Shown here: piece by piece, positions 11,351-20,035 of the stretch | Position numbering within the stretch: the first letter of the stretch is position 1 | Layout of the letters: the number at the start of each line of letters is the position of its first letter | Source: Campylobacter coli 76339 | GTDB lineage: Bacteria > Campylobacterota > Campylobacteria > Campylobacterales > Campylobacteraceae | DNA: 64,000 nucleotides | NCBI GenBank assembly: GCA_000470055.1 | Contig: HG326877.1 | Location: forward strand, 1,005,661-1,069,660 | Direction: 5' to 3' | The notes under the pieces: generated by a model | Database searches by the model: none | What the model was told of the DNA's origin: nothing | Seen by the model: only the letters and a program-made list of their open reading frames with translations | Position numbers and translations under genes: made by a program

Positions 11351-11461
11351 AAGATCGATACTTTTGGCTTGCTATACAAAATAACTTAAAATTTTTTCTA
11401 TAAATAATTTAAGATATAGACATACAAAGCTAAACTTATAATTTTTAAGAGGTTGTTTTTT

Positions 11462-13432
11462 ATGAGAAAAATTTTATTACAAATCCTTTCTTTTAGTTTT
11501 ATTTTTATAATAATTTTTACTTTAAATAGATTTTTAATGCAAAATGATTTTATTCCAAATGGTTTAGTAGATACCAAAAATGATTTTGTTTTAATGTATC
11601 TTTTGGGTGCTTTTCATGATGTGAGATTTTTAAGTGCGGCATTTTTACCCTTCTTGCTTTGTGGACTTTTAAGTTTAATTTTTTATAGATTGAAAAATAC
11701 TTTGTTTTCAAGTATTGTTTTTAGGCTTTATAAGATATTATCAAGTATTTATATAGCTTTCATCTCTTGTTTATGTATAGGATTTTCTTATGCAAAATAT
11801 TATTATTATGAAATTTATAAGACAAAATTTGATATTTTTATGTTTACTTTAAAGGATGATAATACAAGAGAAATTTTAAGTATTATTTATCAAGATTATC
11901 CCATTTTAAAAATTTTAGCTTTAATGCTAATTTTTGGAATTTTTTGTATTTTTTTAAATTTAAAAATTTTAAATTTAAAATTAAAAACCATCAATTTAAG
12001 TTTTTTTAATATAGTAATTTTAAATTTGATATTAATTTTTGTTTATGTTATAGCTTTAAGAGGACCTTTTAAGCATGTGGCTTTAAATGTGCAAAATTAT
12101 TCTTTTAGTAAGTTTAATGTTGTAAATGATACAATGCTAAATCCCATCATGGCCTTTTTTTGGGCTTTAAAACAATATAGAGAAGAGGCGGATTTAAAAG
12201 TAGTTACACCTTTAAAGGCGCAAGAGCTTAAAAATAAACTTTTTGATTATCTTCATCAAAGTCCTAGAAATTTAAAAGCTGAAAAGAATCACCCTAGTGT
12301 TTTTATTAATCTGATGGAAAGTTTTGGATTTAACTTAGCTGATTTTACAAATAGAGAGCATAATTTTTTAGGAAGATTGGATAGACATTTTAAAGAAGAT
12401 TTTTTATTTAAGCGTTTTTTAAGTTCTACTAATGGAACCATACCAAGTTTTGCTAATTTATTTTTTATAAGTCCATTTTCCAATATTTCTACGAGTAAAT
12501 TTCAAAAAACTTATTTGGATTTAACTCCTATTGCTGTTTATAAAAAAGCGGGATATAAAGTGATTTTTATAAGTGCAGGCAATGGATCTTGGCAAAATAT
12601 AAAAAATTATCTTAATGTTTTGGGCGTAGATGAGATTATAGATGAAAATGATTTATTGCAAGATTATAAAGAAGCAAAAGACAGTAAAAATGGCTATGGG
12701 ATAGCTGATGAGTTTTTATATAAAAAAGCTTATAGCTTACTTCAGAAAAATCCACATAATACTCTTATTATTGCTTTAACCATTTCCAATCATCCTCCTT
12801 ATAATTTTTCAAAAAATGATCTACCTAAATTAGAAAATATTCCACAATCCTTACTTGATATGCTTCCTTATGAAAAAGATAAGCAGGATAATATTATCAA
12901 AGCTTATACTTATGCGAATAACGAATTTGGAAAATTTCTAGACAAGGTAAAACAAAGTTCATTTAAGGATAATGTTATTATAGCAGCAACTGGAGATCAT
13001 AGAGTGCGTGAAATGAGTATAGATTTAAATTCACAAAAAGCTTTTGCTTATAGCGTACCTTTTTATCTTTATATTCCAAGAGTTTTGCAAAATAATATTT
13101 ACTATGATAAAAATCGTATAGGATCGCATAAAGATATCTTCCCAACTCTTTATGCTTTAAGTCTAAGTAATGTTAAGTATTTAAGTGTAGGTGGAAGAAA
13201 TATGTTGGCAGAACCTAGCGATGAAAAGTTAGAGTTTGGAATCAATGGTGTTGTATGGATCGATAAAAAAGGGGTTTATAGTGGTACCAAAGGATATTAT
13301 TTTGAAAATAATACTACTTTAAAAGATACAAATCAAGCTTTTGATTTAGATGAATATCATAAAAATTTTGCCATACTTTATAGAGAATTAAGTTTATATC
13401 AGCTAGCTGAACGGCTAGGTTTAACAAAATAA
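11462..13432 (+). CDS. Membrane sulfatase/LTA-synthase-like transferase
   Basis: A 656-residue inner-membrane protein with about five N-terminal transmembrane helices in residues 1-210 and a periplasmic alkaline-phosphatase-superfamily domain after residue 270. Visible features are FINLMESFGFN (metal site), STNGTIPSF with a Thr in the position of the LtaS catalytic Thr, TISNHPPYNF, and ATGDHR near residue 515. Relatives transfer phosphoglycerol or phosphoethanolamine from phospholipids to a glycan; the acceptor here is unknown. I chose ATG 11462 (MRKILLQ) with AAGAGG nine bases upstream, not the TTG at 11453. It stands alone between a terminator and murC. Confidence 0.82.
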   Translation: MRKILLQILSFSFIFIIIFTLNRFLMQNDFIPNGLVDTKNDFVLMYLLGAFHDVRFLSAAFLPFLLCGLLSLIFYRLKNTLFSSIVFRLYKILSSIYIAFISCLCIGFSYAKYYYYEIYKTKFDIFMFTLKDDNTREILSIIYQDYPILKILALMLIFGIFCIFLNLKILNLKLKTINLSFFNIVILNLILIFVYVIALRGPFKHVALNVQNYSFSKFNVVNDTMLNPIMAFFWALKQYREEADLKVVTPLKAQELKNKLFDYLHQSPRNLKAEKNHPSVFINLMESFGFNLADFTNREHNFLGRLDRHFKEDFLFKRFLSSTNGTIPSFANLFFISPFSNISTSKFQKTYLDLTPIAVYKKAGYKVIFISAGNGSWQNIKNYLNVLGVDEIIDENDLLQDYKEAKDSKNGYGIADEFLYKKAYSLLQKNPHNTLIIALTISNHPPYNFSKNDLPKLENIPQSLLDMLPYEKDKQDNIIKAYTYANNEFGKFLDKVKQSSFKDNVIIAATGDHRVREMSIDLNSQKAFAYSVPFYLYIPRVLQNNIYYDKNRIGSHKDIFPTLYALSLSNVKYLSVGGRNMLAEPSDEKLEFGINGVVWIDKKGVYSGTKGYYFENNTTLKDTNQAFDLDEYHKNFAILYRELSLYQLAERLGLTK

Positions 13433-13497
13433 ATTTATATTTTTATTTTAGTAAAAAAGTGATAAAATTTAAGCTTTACAACACAAAGGCTTAGATA

Positions 13498-14793
13498 ATG
13501 CAAAATATCCATTTTATCGGTATAGGTGGCATAGGAATTTCCGCTTTAGCAAGATTTTTAAAAGAAAAAGGTTTTAATATAAGCGGAAGCGATCTTAAAG
13601 AAAGTAAAATTACCAAAGAACTTGAAAAAGAAGGTGTGGAGGTAAAAATTCCACATCATAAGGACAATATTTTAGGTAAGGATTTGGTGATTTATTCTGC
13701 TGCCATCAAAGAAGAAAATCCTGAATTTAAATATGCCAAAGAATTAAATATCAAATGTCTTTCGCGAAAAGAAGCTTTACCGCTGATTTTAGAAGATAAG
13801 CGCGTTTTTGCAGTAGCGGGTGCGCATGGAAAAAGCACTACTTCAAGCATTTTAGCTTCCTTGATAGAGGATGCTTCTGTGATTATCGGGGCGATTTTGA
13901 AAGAATTTGGCTCAAATATGATCTATAAAGAAAGTGAAAATTTGATTTTTGAAGCGGATGAAAGTGACAGCTCTTTTTTAAATTCAAATCCTTTTTTGGC
14001 TATTGTTACCAATGCAGAAGCAGAGCATTTGGATCATTATGGTAATGAAGTTTGCAGACTTCACAAGGCTTATGATGATTTTTTAGATTTGGCTAAAATT
14101 CGCGTGATTAACGCAGAAGACGAGTATTTAAAGGAGTATAAACAAGAGGCTATTAGGCTTTACCCAAGTAAAGACATTAAAAATATCACTATGTATATAG
14201 AAAATTTCAAACCTTTTACGAGTTTTGAGTTAAAAAATTTTGGAAGATTTGGTGTTTTTGGTATGGGAGAGCATATTGCTATTGATGCAGCTTTAGCGAT
14301 TTTAGCGGCATTAAATTATGAAAATATAGAAAATATCCGCAAGAATTTAAAAAAATACCAAGGCATTAAAAAACGCTTTGATATCTTACATGCTGATGAA
14401 AGCTTAGCGTTAATCGATGATTATGGACATCACCCAACCGAGATAAAAGCCACTTTAAATGCTGCTAAGGAATACGCAAAACTAGCAGGATATAAAAAGA
14501 TCGTAGCTATTTTTGAGCCTCATCGTTATACGCGTTTAGCTACAAATTTAAATGAATTTGCCAAAGCCTTTGAAGGAGTTGATGAGCTTGTGATTTTACC
14601 TGTATATAGCGCAGGAGAAGAAAAAATAGAACTTGATTTAAAAGCAGTTTTTCCTAAGGCTTTATTTGTAGAAGATATCAAAAGAGAGGGAAAATTTTTA
14701 GTCGCTTCTAAGGGGCAAGTTTTTGATGAAGGTTTGATTATAGGTTTTGGTGCGGGAGATATCAGCAACAAATTAAGGCAACAAAATGAGTAA
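13498..14793 (+). CDS. murC: UDP-N-acetylmuramate-L-alanine ligase
   Basis: Cytoplasmic ATP-dependent ligase that adds L-Ala to UDP-MurNAc, the first stem-peptide step. The 431-residue protein begins with the glycine-rich Rossmann motif HFIGIGGIGIS, has the Mur-ligase ATP loop GAHGKSTTSS near residue 115, the EADESDSSF motif near 155, and DDYGHHPTEIKAT near 310, which is typical of MurC. Normal MurC length is 450-490, so it is compact but complete. AAAGG precedes ATG. It overlaps the next gene by eight bases. Confidence 0.96.
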   Translation: MQNIHFIGIGGIGISALARFLKEKGFNISGSDLKESKITKELEKEGVEVKIPHHKDNILGKDLVIYSAAIKEENPEFKYAKELNIKCLSRKEALPLILEDKRVFAVAGAHGKSTTSSILASLIEDASVIIGAILKEFGSNMIYKESENLIFEADESDSSFLNSNPFLAIVTNAEAEHLDHYGNEVCRLHKAYDDFLDLAKIRVINAEDEYLKEYKQEAIRLYPSKDIKNITMYIENFKPFTSFELKNFGRFGVFGMGEHIAIDAALAILAALNYENIENIRKNLKKYQGIKKRFDILHADESLALIDDYGHHPTEIKATLNAAKEYAKLAGYKKIVAIFEPHRYTRLATNLNEFAKAFEGVDELVILPVYSAGEEKIELDLKAVFPKALFVEDIKREGKFLVASKGQVFDEGLIIGFGAGDISNKLRQQNE

Positions 14794-15136
14794 AGTTTTA
14801 CTTTATGTCTTAATAATCCTCATTTTGGCACTTATCGCATTTTCCTTGCGTAAAAAATTAGGCAAGCATGCGAAAACTTTGTTTGGTATTTTGCTTGTAG
14901 TTTTTATCTTTTTGGCTGTCTTGTTTGAAGTAAGAAATTCACAAAAAAGCCATTTGAGAAATGATATCATCGTTGCTTTTAATCAAAACAAAAATATTTT
15001 ATGTAAAGATATGAATATCTCTAAAGCTTATTTTAATTACGAATTTGGAACAGGAAGCTTTATATCAAAGGATAATAATCAAAGCTTTAATTCGTTGATT
15101 ATTGATATTAAAGATTGTAGGTTAAGCGATGAATGA
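14786..15136 (+). CDS. Small membrane protein between murC and mutS2
   Basis: A 116-residue protein with two N-terminal hydrophobic helices (residues 4-20 and 30-50, separated by SLRKKLGKHAKT) followed by a polar, probably periplasmic or cytoplasmic domain with two Cys residues (ILCKDMN and IKDCRL). I do not recognise a family. It overlaps murC by eight bases at the start and mutS2 by eight bases at the end, so it is translated as part of one operon. The conserved tight position suggests a real gene (Cj1053c-like), but the function is unknown. Confidence 0.75.
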   Translation: MSKVLLYVLIILILALIAFSLRKKLGKHAKTLFGILLVVFIFLAVLFEVRNSQKSHLRNDIIVAFNQNKNILCKDMNISKAYFNYEFGTGSFISKDNNQSFNSLIIDIKDCRLSDE

Positions 15137-17336
15137 GATTAAAGAAGAATTACTTTTAAAGCTTGATTTAAATACTTATTTGCATGAATTTAAGTCTTGT
15201 TTTGCAAGAGATAAAGAAATTTTCTTACAGGGGGATTCTCACCTTCATTTTAAGCGTATCAATGAGCTTTGCGAGACTGAATTTCCAAATTTGCCTGAGC
15301 TTTCAAATTTGGATAAAGCTTTGGTACATTTAAGTAAACAAGGGGTTTTGCATTTAGATGAGATTTTTGAATTTGTAAAAATTTTTCGCTATTTTGAAAA
15401 GATCAAAAAACTTAATTTAGGCAGCAATTTAAATTCATGGCTTGAAAAGATCGAATTTGTCAATGGAATTTTAGATCTTTGTGAAAAATTTGATGAAAAG
15501 GGTGAGTTAAAAGAAAGCTTAGATGAAAGATTGATAAATATCAATACAGCTCTAAGACTTAAAAATGAAGCAGTTGTAGCCGAATTTAAAAAATATTGCT
15601 ACACAAAGTCTTTAATGCCTTATCTAATCGATACTCAAGTACACCTTATAAACAGTCTTGAAGCCTTGCTTGTAAGAGGGGGATTTAACCACGCTATAAA
15701 AGCTAAAATCATAGGCAGAAGTAGCGGGGGAGGATTTTACATCGTTCCGCTTAGTGTTGAAAATTTGCAAAATGACATAGAAAAAATCAAAAATCAAAAA
15801 GAAGAGATCTACTATGAATATGCCAAAAATTTCTCTACATTTTTAGCAAAAAATTTAGCTTTTTTAAAATTTATCAACAATGCTTTTGATCTTTTCGATC
15901 ATTATAGTGCTAGGGTTTTGTTAGCTAAGAGAAAAGACTATGAATTCGTTTTATGTGATAATAGCAATAAAATCATACTTAAAGATTTTGCCCATCCTGC
16001 TTTAAAAAATCCTAAAAGCGTGAGTTTGGATTTTAGTAAGCAAGTTTTGATCATCACGGGTGTTAATGCGGGCGGAAAATCCATGCTTTTAAAGTCTTTA
16101 TTGAGTGCGGCATTTTTAGCCAAACATCTTTTGCCTATGCAGATAAAATCTAGCCAAAGTAAAATAGGCTCTTTTAAGGAATTTGATGCCATTATAGAAG
16201 ATCCGCAAAATGTTAAAAATGATATTTCAACCTTTGCAGGAAGAATGCTTCATTTTTCTAAGCTTTTTTCTAAAAAAAGCTTGCTTTTAGGTATTGATGA
16301 GATAGAACTTGGGACAGATTTTGAAGAGGCGGCTTGTTTGTATAGTGTGCTTATTTCAAGATTGATAGATAGTGGGCTTAAGATCATTATCACCACGCAC
16401 CATAAACGCCTTGCCATGCTTTTAGCAAAAAATGAGCAAGTTGAACTTATCGCTGCCTTGTATGATGAGGAGCTTTCGCGCCCAAAATACGAGTTTTTAA
16501 AAGGCACCATAGGAAAATCTTATGCTTTTGAAACAGCTTTGCGTTACCAAATTCCTTCAAATTTAGTCAGCGAAGCTAAAAAACTTTATGGAGAGGATAA
16601 AGAAAACTTAGAAGAGCTTGTGGGAAAAAATATCAATTTAGAATTAGAACTTAAAACCAAGCTTGAAAGCGTAGAAAAAAAAGAGCAAAAAGTGGATGAA
16701 ATTTTACTTTCTTTAAAAGATCAAAAAGAAAAAAATGAGCAAGAATTTCGTGATAATCTAAGAAATTTAGAATTTAAATTCCATAAGGCCATAGAAGAGG
16801 CTAAAAAAACCATTCATCTTAAAGATACAAAAGAAAAACAAAGAAGCTTAAATAAAGCCAATGAGCTTAAAAAAGAAATCATTCTACCGAGTATGGAACA
16901 AAATGAAGAATTACGCGTGGGTGATTTTGTAAAATATGAAAAAATCAAAGGAAAAATCGTAGCCATTTCTAAAAATGATGCCATGGTTGAAAGCGATGGG
17001 ATTAAACTTCGCGTGCCTTTAAAGCTTCTTAAAAAAAGCGGAGCGATACAGCAAAAAGTGGCAAAAACAAGTATCAGTGTAACAAAGCCTAGTAATCTAA
17101 GCGTGAGTTTGGATTTGCATGGACTTAGGAGTGATGAGGCTATTGCTAGACTTGATAAATTTATTTCAGATGCTTTGATAGCGGGATTTGACGAGGTTTT
17201 AATCTATCATGGCATAGGCACAGGAAAGCTTGCTTTTGCAGTAAGGGAATTTTTAAAAACACATAAGAGTGTAAAAAGTTTTCAAGATGCACCTATTAAT
17301 CAAGGCGGCTTTGGTGCTAAAGTGGTGAGATTGTAA
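15129..17336 (+). CDS. mutS2: MutS2-type DNA-binding ATPase/endonuclease with Smr domain
   Basis: The 735-residue protein has the MutS ATPase core with Walker A TGVNAGGKSMLLKSLL near residue 320, Walker B LLGIDEIELGTDFEEA near 395 and HHKRLA, then a long charged coiled coil (about residues 490-590). The C-terminal Smr domain (about 660-735) holds LDLHGLRSDEA and HGIGTG, the conserved nuclease signatures. MutS2 acts on recombination intermediates or stalled ribosomes in other bacteria and takes no part in mismatch repair. Two genes upstream is murC. Downstream, the sirtuin starts after 37 bases; in some C. jejuni strains a large restriction-modification gene lies here. Confidence 0.93.
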   Translation: MNEIKEELLLKLDLNTYLHEFKSCFARDKEIFLQGDSHLHFKRINELCETEFPNLPELSNLDKALVHLSKQGVLHLDEIFEFVKIFRYFEKIKKLNLGSNLNSWLEKIEFVNGILDLCEKFDEKGELKESLDERLININTALRLKNEAVVAEFKKYCYTKSLMPYLIDTQVHLINSLEALLVRGGFNHAIKAKIIGRSSGGGFYIVPLSVENLQNDIEKIKNQKEEIYYEYAKNFSTFLAKNLAFLKFINNAFDLFDHYSARVLLAKRKDYEFVLCDNSNKIILKDFAHPALKNPKSVSLDFSKQVLIITGVNAGGKSMLLKSLLSAAFLAKHLLPMQIKSSQSKIGSFKEFDAIIEDPQNVKNDISTFAGRMLHFSKLFSKKSLLLGIDEIELGTDFEEAACLYSVLISRLIDSGLKIIITTHHKRLAMLLAKNEQVELIAALYDEELSRPKYEFLKGTIGKSYAFETALRYQIPSNLVSEAKKLYGEDKENLEELVGKNINLELELKTKLESVEKKEQKVDEILLSLKDQKEKNEQEFRDNLRNLEFKFHKAIEEAKKTIHLKDTKEKQRSLNKANELKKEIILPSMEQNEELRVGDFVKYEKIKGKIVAISKNDAMVESDGIKLRVPLKLLKKSGAIQQKVAKTSISVTKPSNLSVSLDLHGLRSDEAIARLDKFISDALIAGFDEVLIYHGIGTGKLAFAVREFLKTHKSVKSFQDAPINQGGFGAKVVRL

Positions 17337-17373
17337 TAGCTTATGTTAAATTTTAAAAAATTCAAGGCTTAAA

Positions 17374-18075
17374 ATGAAAAACATTATGATACTAAGTGGA
17401 GCGGGTTTGTCTGCTCCAAGTGGGCTTAAAACTTTTAGAGATAACGATGGGCTTTGGGAAGAATACGATGTAATGGAGGTTTGCTCTGCTACAGGCTTTA
17501 GAAAAAATCCTAAAAAAGTGCTTGATTTTTATGACGCAAGAAGAGTCCAACTTCAAAGTGTAAAGCCAAATTATGCCCATGAAAAAATCGCACAATTAAA
17601 AGAAAAATGGGGTAAAAATCTTTTCATCCTTACGCAAAATGTTGATGATTTATTAGAGCGTGCAGGCTGCAGGGAAGTGGTGCATTTACATGGTTTTTTA
17701 CCTGAGCTTCGCTGTTTATCCTGTGATGAAATTTTTAATATAGGCTATGAAAAAATCGCTAATAAACAATGCCCAAAATGTAAAAGCCAAAATTTAAGAC
17801 ACAATATAGTCATGTTTGAAGAGCAGGCTCCTGCTTATGCTACGCTTTATTCTTTGCTTCATCAAACTTCATTATTTATTAGCATAGGCACAAGCGGGGC
17901 GGTTTTACCTGTGGGGCAGTATGCTTCAATGTGTGAAAAAAGTATTTTAAATATTTATGAAAAAGATGTGAATTTGGAGCAATATTTTGATAAAATCTAC
18001 ACCGAAGATATAATCAGCGCTATAGATAAAATCGCACTGGATATTGAAAATTTTATGAAAGATGGCAATGTTTGA
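17374..18075 (+). CDS. Sirtuin NAD+-dependent protein deacylase
   Basis: A 233-residue SIR2-family protein. The NAD-binding motif GAGLSAPSGLKTFRD is at residues 9-23, the catalytic strand TQNVDDLLERAG and HLHG near residues 87-105 include the conserved His, and a zinc ribbon with CLSC and CPKC lies at about 111-138. CobB/SIRT5-type enzymes carry a YxxR desuccinylase signature; here DARRVQ follows FYDARR, consistent with it (Y and R three apart). It removes acyl groups from lysines at the cost of NAD+. It overlaps the following exporter gene by 14 bases. Confidence 0.9.
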   Translation: MKNIMILSGAGLSAPSGLKTFRDNDGLWEEYDVMEVCSATGFRKNPKKVLDFYDARRVQLQSVKPNYAHEKIAQLKEKWGKNLFILTQNVDDLLERAGCREVVHLHGFLPELRCLSCDEIFNIGYEKIANKQCPKCKSQNLRHNIVMFEEQAPAYATLYSLLHQTSLFISIGTSGAVLPVGQYASMCEKSILNIYEKDVNLEQYFDKIYTEDIISAIDKIALDIENFMKDGNV

Positions 18076-18670
18076 TTCTTTTTTAAATGGTTTATTTTTG
18101 GGTTTTGGGGTAAGTGTTCCTTTTGGGCCTATAAATATTTTGATTTTAACCTATGCTTTAAAGGCTTTTAAAAATTCAATAGCGGTGGGTTTGGGTGCAT
18201 TTAGTGTGGATTTGCTCTATTTGCTTTTGTTGCAATTTGGACTTTTAAATTTCTTGGATAATGTGATTTTTATGCGTGCTTTGGCTATTTTTGGTTTTTG
18301 TTTTTTAAGCTATATGGCTTATTTGATGTTAAAAAAGAAAAATGAAGATTTGCATTTAGATCAGCATAAAGATTTTAAAGAAAGTCTTTTGAAAAGCTAT
18401 ATTAAGGGTATCATTTTAAATGGCTCTAATCCTTATGTGATAGGGTTTTGGCTCAGTGCTACAGGTATAGTTTTAAACAATCAACACGCTTATTCTACGA
18501 TACTAGGACTTGTCGTTGCTATTCTTTTTTGGATAGGAACCTTAGCCTTTGTTGTCGCAAAATACAGCTATCTTTTTAGTGCAAAGGTGATTCGCATCAT
18601 TAATATAGTTTCAGCTTTGATTATAGAGTATTTCGCTCTAAGTTTATTATATAAAACTTTTATAGGATAA
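18062..18670 (+). CDS. LysE-family amino-acid exporter
   Basis: A 202-residue integral membrane protein with about six hydrophobic helices. The N-terminal signature GVSVPFGPINILILTYAL matches the LysE/RhtB family, which exports amino acids or homoserine lactones. It overlaps the sirtuin end by 14 bases and lies three bases before dapE, so it may be co-expressed with lysine/DAP synthesis, although the substrate cannot be read from sequence. ATG at 18062 or 18068 are both possible starts; neither has a strong ribosome site. Confidence 0.85.
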   Translation: MAMFDSFLNGLFLGFGVSVPFGPINILILTYALKAFKNSIAVGLGAFSVDLLYLLLLQFGLLNFLDNVIFMRALAIFGFCFLSYMAYLMLKKKNEDLHLDQHKDFKESLLKSYIKGIILNGSNPYVIGFWLSATGIVLNNQHAYSTILGLVVAILFWIGTLAFVVAKYSYLFSAKVIRIINIVSALIIEYFALSLLYKTFIG

Positions 18671-18673
18671 AAA

Positions 18674-19771
18674 ATGAATGCAAAAGAATTATTGATCGAA
18701 CTTTTAAAATTTAAATCCATTACGCCTGAAGATGATGGCGCTTTAAATTTCATCGCCTTAGAACTCAGTGATTTTGAGGCTTTTTTTATAGAAAAAGAAG
18801 GGATTAAAAATCTCTTGCTTACTAAGAAATTTAACGATGAGGGCGAGCATTTGGCTTTTGGAGGACATGTGGATGTCGTTCCTGCGGGCGAGGGTTGGAA
18901 AAATGATCCTTTTGAGCCTTTAGAAGAAGAAGGTTTTATCTATGCAAGGGGTACACAGGACATGAAAAGCGGTGTGGCTGCTTTTATCGATGCTGTAAAA
19001 GATGTTAATTTTAAAGGAGGAAGATTAAGTCTTGTTTTAACAAGTGATGAAGAAGGCGAGGCAAAATACGGAACAAAAGCTGTTTTAGAATGGATGAAAG
19101 AAAAAAATATGCTCCCTGATTATGCTGTGGTTGCTGAACCTACTTGTGTAAAAAAAATGGGCGATAGTATCAAAATAGGGCGTCGTGGTTCTATCAATGG
19201 CAAGCTTTTGATACGTGGAAAACAAGGTCATGCAGCTTATCCTGAAAAATGTATCAATCCTGTGCATGATTTCGCACCGGTTTTAAAACTTTTAGCGGGT
19301 TTTGATCTTGATCCAGGTAGTGCTGAATTTAGCCCTTCAAAAATCGTTATAACCGATATTCGTGGGGGTATGCAAGTAAGCAATGTCACTCCAAATGATT
19401 TAAGACTTATGTTTAATGTTCGCAATTCTCCTGATACAAATTTAGAAGATGTAAGAGCTTATGTGGAAAAAATTTGCCACGGTTTAAATTATGAGCTAGA
19501 ATTAACGCAATCAAGCGAACCTTTTTTAACAAGCATTGATAATAAAATCGTGCAAAAAATGAATGAAAGTGTGCAAAAAATCACTCATGAGGTACCAGAG
19601 CTTAACACCAAAGGCGGTACAAGTGATGCAAGGTATTTTGCAAAATACGGTGTAAAGGTGGTTGAATTTGGCGTTTGCAACGATAGAATTCACGCTATTG
19701 ATGAGAGAGTAAGTGTGGAAGAATTTGAAAAACTTTGTCTTGTTTTTAGAGATTTGGTGGAGAATTTTTAA
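18674..19771 (+). CDS. dapE: Succinyl-diaminopimelate desuccinylase
   Basis: Di-zinc M20-family hydrolase that releases LL-diaminopimelate from the N-succinyl intermediate, needed for lysine and peptidoglycan. The 365-residue protein has metal and catalytic motifs [15 protein letters not shown] (near 62), [10 protein letters not shown] (near 98), [12 protein letters not shown] with the catalytic Glu (near 128), AEPT (near 156) and the final His-containing segment NDRIHAIDE (near 345). Length is normal. It follows the LysE-like gene by three bases. An accessory segment begins right after its stop. Confidence 0.96.
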   Translation: MNAKELLIELLKFKSITPEDDGALNFIALELSDFEAFFIEKEGIKNLLLTKKFNDEGEHLAFGGHVDVVPAGEGWKNDPFEPLEEEGFIYARGTQDMKSGVAAFIDAVKDVNFKGGRLSLVLTSDEEGEAKYGTKAVLEWMKEKNMLPDYAVVAEPTCVKKMGDSIKIGRRGSINGKLLIRGKQGHAAYPEKCINPVHDFAPVLKLLAGFDLDPGSAEFSPSKIVITDIRGGMQVSNVTPNDLRLMFNVRNSPDTNLEDVRAYVEKICHGLNYELELTQSSEPFLTSIDNKIVQKMNESVQKITHEVPELNTKGGTSDARYFAKYGVKVVEFGVCNDRIHAIDERVSVEEFEKLCLVFRDLVENF

Positions 19772-19922
19772 GAGTTTGAGATAATTAAAGAAATTTAAAA
19801 TAGCAAATATGTTTGATAAATTTTCAAATTTGGCAAGATAAAGAGATTGTTTAAAAATAAGCTTTGTAAAAAATAAAAAATTAGAGTTTTTAGATAAAGC
19901 AGCAAAAGCATTAAAGAAAGAA

Positions 19923-19981
19923 TTTAGAGTAGCCTCTCGTTTAAGAGTACCTCGCAGCTATCGGCAAGTTAGCCCTCTAAA
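19923..19981 (+). ncRNA. Candidate structured RNA upstream of the HEPN/Abi gene
   Basis: A compact, unusually GC-rich segment in very AT-rich surroundings can fold as a three-way junction. The outer stem is TTTAGAG (19923-19929) with CTCTAAA (19975-19981), perfect over 7 bp. Hairpin 1 is CTCT (19934-19937) with AGAG (19944-19947). Hairpin 2 is GCTA (19957-19960) with TAGC (19970-19973). The two halves also share near-direct repeats (GAGTAGCCTC and GAGTACCTC), allowing alternative folds. It lies 55 bases before the HEPN gene, on either strand in principle. Structured RNAs are known upstream of Abi-family HEPN genes; whether this one belongs to such a class is inference. Confidence 0.4.
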
Positions 19982-19985
19982 TTGA

Positions 19986-19997
19986 TATTATTATAAC
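19986..19997 (+). promoter_or_regulatory. Possible -10 region of the HEPN/Abi gene
   Basis: TATTAT (19986-19991) and TATAAC (19992-19997) lie back to back, 40-50 bases upstream of the GTG start, immediately after the RNA candidate. Either could serve as a -10 box, which would allow the HEPN gene its own transcript separate from the RNA. The evidence is weak in such AT-rich DNA. Confidence 0.3.
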
Positions 19998-20035
19998 AGA
20001 TAAAACATAAATTGCAATTAAATCAGGGGTGTAAA

